Numbered from the stretch's first letter, positions 10,250 through 20,329 are shown. The stretch: 64,000 bases of DNA from Cohnella sp. GbtcB17 (GCF_019091135.1 NZ_JAGXJW010000004.1:124001-188000); one strand, 5' to 3'. Notes: a model not told the origin generated them from the sequence alone. Translations and numbers: made by a program.

Positions 10250-10289
10250 CTTGGGAAAGGTGACACTCTCGTTATCTTTCCCGAGTTTT
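10250..10289 (+). terminator. Intercistronic hairpin (attenuator/stabiliser) after binding protein
   Basis: A 15-bp stem (arms 10250-10264 and 10271-10285, a few G-T pairs, loop ACTCTC) is followed by four T. It sits between the binding-protein and first permease genes. It probably gives partial termination or mRNA protection so that the binding protein is made in excess. Confidence 0.65.
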
Positions 10290-10317
10290 GATTATAACTC
10301 AGAGAAGGTGATTAACT

Positions 10318-11217
10318 TTGCATAAAATGAAATGGATGAGAGAAATACCGCTGCACCTCATGATTTTACCTGCCTTTATTATTGTTTTTATTTATAGCTA
10401 TGTCCCCATGTTCGGCATCATTATCGCCTTTCAAAATTTCACGCCTGTAAATGGATTTTTAGGGTCGAAGTACGTCGGTTTGGATAATTTCAAATATATT
10501 TTTCAATTTCCGGATATTTATCAAGTTTTATGGAACACGGTTTACATTGCTTTGATGAAAATTGTCGGAAATTTAATCGTGCCTGTCGTCATTGCACTTC
10601 TCCTGAATGAGTTAACTAAACAGTTTCACAAAAGAACATTCCAAACGATTGTGTATTTGCCTAACTTTTTATCTTGGGTCATTGTATCCGGCTTAATCAT
10701 TGATATCCTGTCCCCTTCGGAGGGAATTGTCAATAAAGTACTGCAATTCGTTGGTATTCAAGAAGTGTTTTTTCTGGGCAATCAAAACTGGTTTCCGTTC
10801 ATTATGGTTATCACGGACATTTGGAAAAACTTCGGATTTGGCACCGTTATATTTCTTGCAGCATTAACCGGCATAGACCCGACCTTGTATGAATCATCGA
10901 TTGTTGACGGGGCTAATCGATGGAAGCAGACCCTTCACATTACTTTGCCAGGCATTAAACCGGTGATCATTCTCATGACTGTGCTCAGTCTGGGCAATAT
11001 ATTGAACGCAGGATTTGAACAAATTTTTAACTTGTACAACCCTATGGTATATGCAACCGGGGACATTATCGACACTTTGGTTTATCGGCTTGGCATCGTT
11101 GATGCACAATATTCGCCGGCAACGGCTGTGGGACTATTCAAATCTGTCATTTCTTTTATTATGATTGCCGTTTCTTATAAATTAGCCGATAAATTTGCCA
11201 ATTACCGTATTTTTTAA
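10318..11217 (+). CDS. ABC sugar permease, LplB/YteP type (importer 1)
   Basis: 299 aa integral membrane protein with about six hydrophobic segments (PAFIIVFIYSYVPMFG near the start). The permease EAA loop reads YESSIVDGANRWKQ followed by LPGI, the contact site for the cytoplasmic ATPase. The start is TTG, set by AGAAGGTG seven bases upstream. An in-frame ATG nine bases later is less well spaced. It is followed 14 bp later by the partner permease. No ATPase gene accompanies the pair, as is usual for importers energised by a shared MsmX-type ATPase. Confidence 0.9.
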   Translation: MHKMKWMREIPLHLMILPAFIIVFIYSYVPMFGIIIAFQNFTPVNGFLGSKYVGLDNFKYIFQFPDIYQVLWNTVYIALMKIVGNLIVPVVIALLLNELTKQFHKRTFQTIVYLPNFLSWVIVSGLIIDILSPSEGIVNKVLQFVGIQEVFFLGNQNWFPFIMVITDIWKNFGFGTVIFLAALTGIDPTLYESSIVDGANRWKQTLHITLPGIKPVIILMTVLSLGNILNAGFEQIFNLYNPMVYATGDIIDTLVYRLGIVDAQYSPATAVGLFKSVISFIMIAVSYKLADKFANYRIF

Positions 11218-11231
11218 GGGGGTGTGCTCGT

Positions 11232-12125
11232 TTGCTTCACAACAACACAATAGGAAGAAAGCTTTTTGTATTTTCAAACTACGCGGTACTTATATTGGTA
11301 TCCTTGTCTTGCTTGTTGCCATTATTGAATGTTTTGGCCGTTTCATTGAGCAGCAGTACGGCGGTGTCGGCCGGCAAGGTTTGGTTCTGGCCGGTGGAAT
11401 TTACGACAAAATCTTACGAATATGTGGCCAGTACAAGTGCGTACGTTAAAGCTCTGGTTGTCTCTATGAACAGAGTAGTCTTGGGCGTTGCGATTAACAT
11501 GCTGCTTACGATATTGGCCGCGTATCCGCTATCCAAAGAAAAAAACGTTTTTCGGCTGCGGGGACATTACGCCTGGTACTTTATTATCACGATTCTTTTT
11601 AACGGCGGCATGATTCCTACCTATATGGTCATTAAGCAAACTTATTTGATTGACACGATATGGGCGCTGATCCTACCAACGGCGCTTCCTGTATTCAATA
11701 TGATCGTTCTGCTGAATTTCTTTAGGCAAATTCCGAAGGAGCTGGAGGAAGCCGCTCATATTGACGGAGCAGACCATTGGAGAATATTACTTCGCATATA
11801 CCTGCCTGTGTCCACGCCGGCTTTGGCAACATTGGTGTTATTCTGTTTTCTGAATCATTGGAATTCCTGGTTTGATGGTCTTTTATATATGAATAAGCCT
11901 CAACATTACCCCTTGCAAAGCTATCTTCAAACGATCGTGATTAATGTCGCTGCCCAAATACAAGCGATGTCTAGCAACGGAAGCGGCGGGATTATGGATT
12001 TTGTTAATCAGAGGACCAATAAGAGCGCTCAAATCGTACTTGCTATGATTCCAGTCATTCTGATCTATCCGTTTCTGCAGAAGTATTTTACGAAAGGCTT
12101 GATTTTGGGAAGTGTAAAAGGCTAG
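11232..12125 (+). CDS. ABC sugar permease, LplC/YtcP type (importer 1)
   Basis: 297 aa partner permease with six predicted membrane segments and the EAA loop EEAAHIDGADHWRI followed by LP. The C-terminus LILGSVKG is the typical ending of this family. TTG start, preceded by AAGGGGGTG. It forms the heteromeric channel with the 10318 product and receives substrate from the 8434 lipoprotein. The GH20 gene follows about 30 bp downstream in the same operon, so the imported sugar is probably its substrate. Confidence 0.9.
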   Translation: MLHNNTIGRKLFVFSNYAVLILVSLSCLLPLLNVLAVSLSSSTAVSAGKVWFWPVEFTTKSYEYVASTSAYVKALVVSMNRVVLGVAINMLLTILAAYPLSKEKNVFRLRGHYAWYFIITILFNGGMIPTYMVIKQTYLIDTIWALILPTALPVFNMIVLLNFFRQIPKELEEAAHIDGADHWRILLRIYLPVSTPALATLVLFCFLNHWNSWFDGLLYMNKPQHYPLQSYLQTIVINVAAQIQAMSSNGSGGIMDFVNQRTNKSAQIVLAMIPVILIYPFLQKYFTKGLILGSVKG

Positions 12126-12158
12126 AGAATGAAGGAATGGAAGGAGGGAACAAAGGCC

Positions 12159-14036
12159 TTGAAAATTCGTTTGTACGGGGATCAGGTTGATCTGATCGAC
12201 GCCGTGAAAGAATTGATCCGGGATCGTGAGATCTGCATTTCCGATGACGGGTTTCCCGTCGAAGTGGAGATGGGTGCCGGGCATTTGAAAGTGGAGTGTA
12301 TGGAAACAAATGCTCGAATTCGCTTCGAACGCAAACATCAGTTTTTCCGTGCGCTAGGCTTATTTATAGAACATTTCATGCATTCCAAAAGTTTCATACT
12401 TGAGGAAACCGCTCAATTCAAGTCAGTAGGCACTTTATTCGATCTTTCCCGCAATGCGGTCTTCCAAGTGGAGAGTGTTAAACGAATGCTCCGACATATG
12501 GCTTGGATGGGGATGGACAGACTGCTCCTCTATATGGAAGATACCTTCGAAATTCCGGGGATGCCTTACTTCGGCTATTTCCGGGGAAGGTATACATTCG
12601 AGGAACTGAAAGAAATCGACGATTATGCGCACGCATTCGGCATTGAAGTCGTTCCGGTCATTCAAACGTTAGGCCATCTGAAGCAAGCTTTGAAATGGAA
12701 TGTCGATCCGGCGATCTCGGATAACGAGGACATTCTGATGGTGGATGATCCCGGCACTTACGAAATGATCGATCGGATGATTCGTGCCGCGACTTCGCCT
12801 CTGCGGTCAAGAAGAATCCACCTCGGCATGGACGAAGCGGATCAAGTGGGTTTAGGGCGCTATTTGAAGAAAAATGGCTATAAGGATCGATTTAAGCTTA
12901 TGACCGGGCATCTGAGTAAAGTTATAGAGATTGCCCATTCTTACGAACTGGAACCGATGATCTGGAGCGACATGTATTTTAAGGCTGCTTCGAAGGAAGG
13001 CGGCTATTACGAACGGGATACGGTGCTTCCTGAGGAAGTCCGTTCGGAGATGCCGGCCGGCGTTGATTTCGTTTATTGGGATTATTATAGCGAGGATGAA
13101 GACCACTACCGGTCGATGATACGCAAACATGACGGACTCGGGCAACGCAGCATTTTTGCCGGCGGGATCTGGACTTTTGTGGGCGTCAACGTGAATTACG
13201 ATAAAACTTTTGCGACATCAAACGCCGCATTGTCCGCATGCAAACTGGAGAAGGTGGACGAGATTTTTGCCACGGTTTGGGGCGATGACGGGGCGGAGAC
13301 CAACTATTTCACCGCGCTTCCGGGCATGCAACTATACGCTGAGCATGCCTATGCGCAAGAGGTCGATCTGGCTCGGATTAAAGATCGTTTCCGGATTTGT
13401 ACGGGAGCATCCTGGGATGCTTTCATGAACTTATCTCTTATTGATCATATTCCAGGCGTTCGGCAGCCGAATCTGATCCCTGCGAATCCCTCCAAGGCTT
13501 TATTGTGGCAGGACCTTCTGACCGGTCTGTTTGATCCTTGCGTTAAAGAGCTTCATGTCGCGGCGCATTATGCTAAAGTCAAGCTTCAAATGGAAGAACA
13601 CGCGGAGGAGAACGCTGCGTGGTCATTTCTATTCGCGACAGCGGCTCGTTTATGCGAAGTTCTGGAGCTGAAGGCGGATATCGGCTTGAAGATGAAAACG
13701 AGTTACGAAAACGGACGCAAGGAACAATTGGCTCAACTGGCATATAACGTGTTGCCCCGGTTGTATGACAGCGTGGATGCGCTGAGGCTTGCTCATAGCG
13801 CGCAATGGATGGCGACTTATAAACCGTTCGGTTGGGAAGTGCTCGATGTCAGATACGGCGGATTACTCGCTCGTATTCGATCGACATCGTCAAGAATCGA
13901 CGATTATGTGAAAGGCGTTATTGACAGGCTGGAGGAATTTGAGGTTGAGCGATTGCCGTTCGATCCGAACAGTGCCGAAGCCTATCGATTCGGCTGCTTA
14001 AATGCCTACGCGCGCATTTTTTCCGCAAGCTCTTAA
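12159..14036 (+). CDS. Cytoplasmic GH20 exo-beta-N-acetylhexosaminidase, GcnA-like
   Basis: 625 aa with no signal peptide. The HLGMDEAD motif carries the Asp-Glu pair (Asp225-Glu226) of GH20 substrate-assisted catalysis, with Glu as acid/base. The barrel is recognisable from IQTLGHLKQ and IWSDMYF. Length and lack of signal match streptococcal GcnA (about 627 aa), which releases terminal GlcNAc/GalNAc from imported oligosaccharides. Start choice: an ATG at 12129 is in frame, but AAGGAGGG at 12141-12148 lies inside that extension and points to the TTG at 12159. It follows the importer permeases directly, suggesting that importer 1 takes up hexosamine-containing glycans. Confidence 0.78.
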   Translation: MKIRLYGDQVDLIDAVKELIRDREICISDDGFPVEVEMGAGHLKVECMETNARIRFERKHQFFRALGLFIEHFMHSKSFILEETAQFKSVGTLFDLSRNAVFQVESVKRMLRHMAWMGMDRLLLYMEDTFEIPGMPYFGYFRGRYTFEELKEIDDYAHAFGIEVVPVIQTLGHLKQALKWNVDPAISDNEDILMVDDPGTYEMIDRMIRAATSPLRSRRIHLGMDEADQVGLGRYLKKNGYKDRFKLMTGHLSKVIEIAHSYELEPMIWSDMYFKAASKEGGYYERDTVLPEEVRSEMPAGVDFVYWDYYSEDEDHYRSMIRKHDGLGQRSIFAGGIWTFVGVNVNYDKTFATSNAALSACKLEKVDEIFATVWGDDGAETNYFTALPGMQLYAEHAYAQEVDLARIKDRFRICTGASWDAFMNLSLIDHIPGVRQPNLIPANPSKALLWQDLLTGLFDPCVKELHVAAHYAKVKLQMEEHAEENAAWSFLFATAARLCEVLELKADIGLKMKTSYENGRKEQLAQLAYNVLPRLYDSVDALRLAHSAQWMATYKPFGWEVLDVRYGGLLARIRSTSSRIDDYVKGVIDRLEEFEVERLPFDPNSAEAYRFGCLNAYARIFSASS

Positions 14037-14064
14037 CGGCCTACGAAAAAGGGGATCTGGATAG

Positions 14065-16701
14065 ATGGATGCGAAAATTGCGGTGGAGTGGAAGAAGGGG
14101 CCAAGCCGAGGAACCGTCTCGACAACCTTCGGCACGATAAGTGCCACAATCGAACGGGGAAGCGGCATGACGGATGGGCTGCGCTTCTCCACGGACGGAA
14201 GTCCGGCGCGGCTGGAATTAAACGTACAAGCTGAAGATCCGAAAGAATCGCAGGCGATCCTGATCAAGATCGATGCGCAGGAGCACCCTTTCAGCTTCTA
14301 TTTGAGGGATGTGAACAGCGTTTATCCGATTTACATTCCCGCTTACGGCGTTGCCGTAACGCAAGTCGACGACGATCGGAATTACGAACAAATCGAGCGC
14401 GACATCAAGGCCAAGAACCTGATTACCGAGCTGCAGCGGATAGAAGAGGAGCCGGAGGAGAACTACGATAACGCCGCCGGCCATACGCGGGAACTCGCTT
14501 CCCAGACATGGCTCGGCTTGTCGCGCGATATTCGGATTTTTGGCGTCGGCTTCCGCGGCGTCGGGGGAGAGGAACGACTGTGGGATTGGGTTCAACCGAG
14601 ATTTCACGGTCACGAAGTGACGCTGCCGGAGAACGAAGACAAAGCCGTCTGCTATCGATATATGCTTGGCCGAGGCATCGGCTGCGTGGAAGGCGTCACT
14701 CGCAGACTTGAAGAAGGATCGCTTCCCATCCTGCATGCCTCTATCTCGGATAACGACATCGTCTACGACACGGTATCCTTTGTCTCTTACGAGAGCAGCC
14801 AACTGAATGTCGAGACGTTAAGGGGCACCCACTACTTGGTCGCCGATGGCTTCGGCCACTTTAATATGCTGACGGAAGATCAGACAGCCCGGCGGGAACG
14901 GATCCTTCCGCAGGAGATGAACCGGGAGGAGGAGACGGTGCTTTACTTCCGGGCGGTAGCTACGAATAGGGGGGAAGTTCCAAGATACGCCTGGTTCAAG
15001 AATGTCATTCCCAACGCATTTGTCTTGAATAACGATCAACAATACGCGTTCGACGGTGAAAGCGGGTTCGTGCAGTTCTCGAAGGACCGGGTCTGCTGCG
15101 TATCCAAGCTAAACGGAAAACCGCTTCAGATGGAAGAGACGGCCGTTCTCATTTCTCCGGGCGCTTCGGTTACGTTCGAATTCTATTTGCCTCACCGCCC
15201 GATTTCCAGGGAACGCGCCGAAGGGCTGAGCCGGCAATCCTTCGAGGAGAGACACAAGGAGTGCCGCGCGTTCTGGCTGGCGAAGCTGTCCCGGGCAGCC
15301 TCGATCAAGCTTCCTGAGCCGCGGATCGAGGAGATGGTCAAGGCCGGTCTGCTCCATCTCGACCTCGTCACTTACGGGCTTGAGCCCGGCGAGACGGTCG
15401 TTCCGACGATCGGCGTCTATACGGCGATCGGCTCGGAGAGCTCGCCGATTATTCAATTTATGGCGTCCATGGGGTGGAGCGACCTCTCGGAGAGAGCGCT
15501 GCAGTTTTTTCTGGATAAACAGCACGAAGACGGTCTGATGCAAAACTATAGCGGCTATATGCTGGAAACGGGAGCTGCGTTATGGAGCCTCGGCGAGCAT
15601 TACCGGTACACCCGCGACGAGGAATGGGTACATCGGATAAAGGGACATTTGCTGAAGGCGTTCGACTATCTCGCGAATTGGCGCAGCCGCAACAAAAAGG
15701 AGGAGCTTCGGGGGAAAGGCTACGGGATGTTGGAAGGGAAGACGGCGGACCCGGAAGACCCGTTCCGCTCCTTCATGTTGAACGGGTACGCCTATATGGG
15801 GTTGAGCAGGCTGGCAGAGATGCTCGCGATCGGCGATCCGGAGCGCTCCGCTCGAATCGAAGCCGAAGCGCAAGCTTTGAAGGCAGATATCCGTGAAGCC
15901 TTGTTCGCCGCGATGGCGAGCTCTCCGGTCGTCCCGCTGGCCGACGGCAGCTGGGTGCCAACGGCCCCTCCCTGGGCGGAGCACAGGGGTCCGCTGTCCG
16001 TGAACGGGGAAGGAGGCAAATGGCTGACGCACGGGTCTGCCGTCGCCCGGGATTCCCTTCTTGGCCCGCTATATCTCGTTTTTCAAGAGGTTGTACAGCC
16101 TGACGAAGGCGCGGCAGAATTCATGTTGAACTATCACCATGAGTTGATGTGTACCCGCAACGTGGCTTTAAGCCAGCCTTATTACAGCATCCACCCTTGG
16201 GTCCATCTGAAGCGCGGCGAGGTCAAGCCGTTCCTGAAAGCCTATTACAATGGCTTCGCCGGATTGGCGGACCGGGAGACGTATACGTTCTGGGAGCACT
16301 TCTGGCACGCCAGCCCGCACAAGACGCACGAGGAAGGCTGGTTCCTCATGCAGACGCGGTGGATGCTGTATATGGAAGACGGCGACACGCTGCGCCTGCT
16401 GCCCGGCATCCCGCGGCGATGGCTGGAAGACGGCCAATCCATCGAGCTGGAAGGGGTCGCCACCTACTTCGGCCCGCTGACCCTGCGAGCCGAATCGCGG
16501 CTAAGCGAAGGAACGATCCGCGCGCGCATCGTCTGCTGCGATACCGACAAGCGGCCCAGCCGGATCGTCATCCGGCTGCCACATCCGCAAGGGCTGCACC
16601 CGACGCGAACGGCAGGCGGAACGTACGACCCGGCGACCGAGACGGTTACGCTTGACGCAATCGGAGAAGAAGCCGAGATCGTACTGCACTACGACGCATA
16701 A
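14065..16701 (+). CDS. Large cytoplasmic glycosidase-like protein, (alpha/alpha)6 six-hairpin type, unknown specificity
   Basis: 878 aa without signal peptide or membrane segment. The N-terminal about 400 residues look like beta-sandwich material. Residues about 420-790 look like a six-hairpin catalytic toroid, judged from alternating helices and aromatic/acidic motifs such as IGSESSPIIQF, LNGYAYMG and TFWEHFWHASPHKTHEEGWF. A small beta domain closes the chain (DGDTLRLLPGIPRRW, as in GH78-like proteins). I cannot assign a GH family. It lies 28 bp after the GH20 gene and is the last gene of the importer-1 operon, so it probably acts on the same imported glycan. Its stop is 7 bp from the convergent stop of the 16709-18358 gene with no visible terminator between. 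Confidence 0.6.
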   Translation: MDAKIAVEWKKGPSRGTVSTTFGTISATIERGSGMTDGLRFSTDGSPARLELNVQAEDPKESQAILIKIDAQEHPFSFYLRDVNSVYPIYIPAYGVAVTQVDDDRNYEQIERDIKAKNLITELQRIEEEPEENYDNAAGHTRELASQTWLGLSRDIRIFGVGFRGVGGEERLWDWVQPRFHGHEVTLPENEDKAVCYRYMLGRGIGCVEGVTRRLEEGSLPILHASISDNDIVYDTVSFVSYESSQLNVETLRGTHYLVADGFGHFNMLTEDQTARRERILPQEMNREEETVLYFRAVATNRGEVPRYAWFKNVIPNAFVLNNDQQYAFDGESGFVQFSKDRVCCVSKLNGKPLQMEETAVLISPGASVTFEFYLPHRPISRERAEGLSRQSFEERHKECRAFWLAKLSRAASIKLPEPRIEEMVKAGLLHLDLVTYGLEPGETVVPTIGVYTAIGSESSPIIQFMASMGWSDLSERALQFFLDKQHEDGLMQNYSGYMLETGAALWSLGEHYRYTRDEEWVHRIKGHLLKAFDYLANWRSRNKKEELRGKGYGMLEGKTADPEDPFRSFMLNGYAYMGLSRLAEMLAIGDPERSARIEAEAQALKADIREALFAAMASSPVVPLADGSWVPTAPPWAEHRGPLSVNGEGGKWLTHGSAVARDSLLGPLYLVFQEVVQPDEGAAEFMLNYHHELMCTRNVALSQPYYSIHPWVHLKRGEVKPFLKAYYNGFAGLADRETYTFWEHFWHASPHKTHEEGWFLMQTRWMLYMEDGDTLRLLPGIPRRWLEDGQSIELEGVATYFGPLTLRAESRLSEGTIRARIVCCDTDKRPSRIVIRLPHPQGLHPTRTAGGTYDPATETVTLDAIGEEAEIVLHYDA

Positions 16702-16708
16702 CCGCCAT

Positions 16709-18358
16709 TCATTCATCCGCTTCGCTGACGACGCCGGCCGCACCTATCTTCTTGCGGTACTCCCTTGGCGTCATATGCGTGAGCTTGCCGAAAATCTTGC
16801 TGAAGTATCTCGCGTCCTGGTATCCGACCATCTCCGCGACCGCGGAGATCGGATACTGCATGTTGCATAGCAAAGCCTTGGCGTGTTCGATCCGAATTCG
16901 CTCCAGGTAATCGGAGATATTCTCGTTGAACTCCTGCTTGAACTTGCGGGATACATACTCGCGGCTGACAAAAAAACGATGGGCGACTTCCTGCAGCAAC
17001 ACATTTTCGCGGTAATTCGCTTCGAGGTATTGCTTTACGGCATGAATGACGCTGTTTTCCTTCTGACGAGCCTTCCGCAGCCGTTCAGCCGCCTGTTTGA
17101 ACGACTCGATCCATTCACGCTGCATATCCGTCAGGGACAAGCTGCCTTCCGAATCGATCGGGAATACGGACTGGGGAATCGATCGCGTATATTCGGTCGA
17201 TGCGGAAGAGCCGCTGGCTTCCTGCATCAAGCGGTTCATCAACAGCTCGTATTCGTACTGCCAATACTTGAGATGCTCAAGCGTAACTTCCTGCATTCGC
17301 TCGACGGCTTCGATCCATTGGGCGACGGCGTGCTCGATCTTAGTCGGGTCCCCGCTGTAGACGGCGACGGCAATTTGGCTGCCATAATCGGCCAGAACGG
17401 CTTGTTTGGCCGCCGGTGTCGATGCGTTCTCGCCTTGATAGATCCATTTTGCCTGCTGCTTCGCACCCTGACGGAAGGCAATGGATCGGGCCGCCTGCAT
17501 CGCTTTCTGAAAACCGGCGTGCACCGTGTCCAATAGAACCGGCGTTGGATCGCAGGCAAAGCGAAAACGCGTGCCAAGAATGCGGGCGAAGGAGTCGTTC
17601 ATCTCGTGCAGCTTCCGGTGCAGTTCGGAGGGATCGCCGGCATACAGCAGCACGATGCCATGATTCGGGTCGGTATGCTTAAACGCGAATCCCGAGCGGA
17701 CGGAACCCAGCACCTCGTTGCAGACGTTGGTCATCAGAAAGTGCAAGAGGTCCAGATTGCGGCCGAATTTGCGATGAACGATGCCGGAGAGCGGGTCGGT
17801 CGGCACAAGAACGACGCGGAACGCTTGCTCGCCGTGCCACCCGAAAGCGGCATGTAGCTCGGCGGCGACGGACCGGTAATAGCCGGGTTGGGTAACGACG
17901 TTCGACAGCACCTTGTCCCAATACGCCGGCATCGTCTGATTGATCTCCACGTTTTTTTGGATATGAAGCTTGCGTTCCTCCTCCTCCTTGCGCCAGGCGA
18001 GCACCGCGTTGCGCAGCGATTCGAGCAATTCTCCGCGATCGATCGGCTTCAATAAATAATCGAGTCCGCCGTGCTTCATCGTTCGACGCATGTAGGTGTA
18101 GTCGTCGTAGCCGCTAATGACGATCCGCTTGGAGCCCGGGCATTCGCTTTCGATCCACTGAAGCAGCTCCAGCCCGTCTACGCCCGGCATTTTCATATCG
18201 GTGAACACGATCTCCGGTTTTTCCGCCCGGATGATTGCCATCGCCGCGCCTCCGTCGGACGCTTCCAGAATATCGGATATCCCGTATGTCTCCCAATCCA
18301 CCAGCATTCTGATCGAGTCTCGAACATCTTCTTCGTCGTCGACGATAAGCACCTTCAT
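16709..18358 (-). CDS. YesN-family response regulator (REC + AraC HTH)
   Basis: 549 aa. The receiver domain starts MKVLIVDDEED and has Asp54 (FTDMKMPG) as phosphorylation site. The C-terminal AraC HTH is clear (FFVSREYVSRKFKQEF and IGYQ-like VGYQDARYFSKIF). It is the second gene of a kinase-regulator operon, with a 6-bp gap after the kinase stop and an AGGCGGTG ribosome binding site inside the kinase tail. The divergent importer operon starting at 20375 is the expected target; a candidate binding block is at 20263-20280. Confidence 0.9.
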   Translation of the reverse strand: MKVLIVDDEEDVRDSIRMLVDWETYGISDILEASDGGAAMAIIRAEKPEIVFTDMKMPGVDGLELLQWIESECPGSKRIVISGYDDYTYMRRTMKHGGLDYLLKPIDRGELLESLRNAVLAWRKEEEERKLHIQKNVEINQTMPAYWDKVLSNVVTQPGYYRSVAAELHAAFGWHGEQAFRVVLVPTDPLSGIVHRKFGRNLDLLHFLMTNVCNEVLGSVRSGFAFKHTDPNHGIVLLYAGDPSELHRKLHEMNDSFARILGTRFRFACDPTPVLLDTVHAGFQKAMQAARSIAFRQGAKQQAKWIYQGENASTPAAKQAVLADYGSQIAVAVYSGDPTKIEHAVAQWIEAVERMQEVTLEHLKYWQYEYELLMNRLMQEASGSSASTEYTRSIPQSVFPIDSEGSLSLTDMQREWIESFKQAAERLRKARQKENSVIHAVKQYLEANYRENVLLQEVAHRFFVSREYVSRKFKQEFNENISDYLERIRIEHAKALLCNMQYPISAVAEMVGYQDARYFSKIFGKLTHMTPREYRKKIGAAGVVSEADE

Positions 18359-18364
18359 ATTGAA

Positions 18365-20164
18365 TTACACCGCCTTTCGCCAAGGGATAAGGATGACGAC
18401 CGCAAAACCGTTCGGTACCGCATGATCGATCGTGATTTGTACCGGCTCGTCATCGTACAAGCGCAGGCGCGACAACACATTCATCAATCCGATGCTGCCC
18501 CCCGGCATTTCCATGGACGCGTCCTGTTCCATCCAGCCTCGAAGCTCCTGCAATCGCTCGGCAGAGACGCCCGCACCGTTATCCTCAACGGACAGCCTTA
18601 TATGATCGCCATCCGATCTTGCGACAATACGTATTTCGGCGGCGTCCATGTTTTCCCCGAACCCATGCTTGAAGCAGTTCTCCACCAGCGGCTGGACGGT
18701 CATCTTGGGCACAAGCGCGCCTAGGACAGCCTCCTCCGTCTCGATGCGGAAGGTTAGACGCGCCTTGAATCTTTGCTTCTGCAGCTCCAGATAAGCTTCC
18801 GTATGGGCGATTTCTTTGGACAAGGGCACGATGGACTCTTCCGTGTTCATATGGTAACGCATCATCCTGCCCAGCGAAGAGGTCAGCTCGTAGATTTTGG
18901 GGACGCGATGATGCAGAGCGACGGAGCCGATGGATTGCAGCGTGTTGTTAATAAAATGCGGATTGATCTGGGCCTGCAGCGCTTTGAGCTGATTGTCCTT
19001 GTTGGCCAGCTCCAGCCGAAGCTCCCTCATGATCAGATTATCGATCGTATCCACCATGTTTTTGATCGCGTGGCCGAGTACGCCGACCTCATCGCTTCTT
19101 TCCCAGTCGATATCCAGCCGCAGCTTTCCCAGCTTGATCTTGCGAATCGATTCCGTCAGCTTCTTGATCGGCGTCGTCAGCTTGACGGAGATGAACAACG
19201 TTGCGGCGACGGCCACGATCAGAAAAGTGACCAGAACAAGCATGTTGATGCGCAGCACGCGGGAAGCGTTCTTGTACAAATAGTGGTTCGGAATCTCCTT
19301 GGCGACCATCCACGAGCGGCCGATCAGCTCGAATTTCTCGTAGACGACGATGCCGTCGAAGGACGAGTCCCGCCAGTCGAAGTGGCCGGACTGGAAGAAG
19401 CTGTAGCGCGCATGCTGCAGCCATGCGTAGTCGGGCTTGCTGCCGATCAGATTATCCTCGGACGAATACGACACCGTGCCCGTATCGTCCAGCAAGTACA
19501 GCTTCTCGTTCCCTCGATCGTAGAGCATATTGCTTATGCTGCGAAGTCCGTCCAGCTTGAAGTCGATGGACAGTATACCGATTCGTTCCTTGAGCGGGGC
19601 GCGGTACACCGGGCGATGGATGGTGAGAACGGTATTGGTCGGGCTATACGGGAATTCCTCCATGCCGTAGTTGTGGGAAGGATGCGGGGGCTCGAAGTAA
19701 GGGTCGTCCTTGCTTGAAGGCTGCGCATAATGGCCGTTCAGCCCCGAATGTCCCGCCGCCCGCTTCAAATAGCCGTCGATGAGCAGGTACGATTGATCGG
19801 CCAGATCGGAATACAGGTACACTTGCTGGATGTCCTTGGCGGATTGGGCGATGGCATGGAGGCCGGAATAGAGATTGTTCTCCACGATGAAGTCTCTCCT
19901 TCCCCGCTCCAGTATATTGTACAGGCTGTTCGTCTCCTGGATATTGTTGTAGGCGTACAGAGAGATGGCATTCATCTGGCTCAGCAGGTTCGCCATGCTC
20001 GTCGCGCCTTGGCGCACCGTGTTGGAATTCTCGCGAACGGCCTCGTTCTTGAGGGAGTTCTTCGTATAAAAATAGGAGATGAGAATCGAAGCGGCGATAG
20101 GCAGCAGAATGGCGATAAGCAGAAATAAACTCAGTTTATTCCGTATGCTGCTGGGATACTTCAT
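18365..20164 (-). CDS. YesM-family sensor histidine kinase
   Basis: 599 aa. Membrane segments at about 12-33 and 306-328 enclose an extracellular sensor of about 270 residues. HAMP follows, then QAQINPHFINN with His403 as predicted phospho-acceptor, a QPLVENCFKHG N-box and a VEDNGAGV G-box. It is transcribed away from the binding-protein gene at 20375 and co-transcribed with its regulator. Sensor sequence differs from the other two kinases here, so a different inducer is likely. Confidence 0.9.
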   Translation of the reverse strand: MKYPSSIRNKLSLFLLIAILLPIAASILISYFYTKNSLKNEAVRENSNTVRQGATSMANLLSQMNAISLYAYNNIQETNSLYNILERGRRDFIVENNLYSGLHAIAQSAKDIQQVYLYSDLADQSYLLIDGYLKRAAGHSGLNGHYAQPSSKDDPYFEPPHPSHNYGMEEFPYSPTNTVLTIHRPVYRAPLKERIGILSIDFKLDGLRSISNMLYDRGNEKLYLLDDTGTVSYSSEDNLIGSKPDYAWLQHARYSFFQSGHFDWRDSSFDGIVVYEKFELIGRSWMVAKEIPNHYLYKNASRVLRINMLVLVTFLIVAVAATLFISVKLTTPIKKLTESIRKIKLGKLRLDIDWERSDEVGVLGHAIKNMVDTIDNLIMRELRLELANKDNQLKALQAQINPHFINNTLQSIGSVALHHRVPKIYELTSSLGRMMRYHMNTEESIVPLSKEIAHTEAYLELQKQRFKARLTFRIETEEAVLGALVPKMTVQPLVENCFKHGFGENMDAAEIRIVARSDGDHIRLSVEDNGAGVSAERLQELRGWMEQDASMEMPGGSIGLMNVLSRLRLYDDEPVQITIDHAVPNGFAVVILIPWRKAV

Positions 20165-20262
20165 GACGAATGCTCCTCGCTCCCCGAATTGGTACTCAGT
20201 CTACCACGCGATTCGCAGCGAGTTCAATAGTAGGTTGGCGCCATAAGCTCGCGCGCCGCCGC

Positions 20263-20329
20263 GATCACAAATTTACACCTTTTTGATCAAAGCCGTTCGT
20301 ATTTTGGGGCTGAAGGAAGCGGGTATACT
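20263..20329 (+). promoter_or_regulatory. Candidate YesN-type operator and promoter of importer 2
   Basis: GATCA-N5-TTACACCT at 20263-20280 recurs at 48969-48986 before the other divergent YesMN-linked binding-protein gene. It is identical at 15 of 18 positions, and TTACACCT starts exactly 51 bp upstream of the predicted -10 in both cases (here TATACT, 20324-20329). The -35 region is poor, as expected for an activator-dependent promoter. Operator function is inference. Confidence 0.55.
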
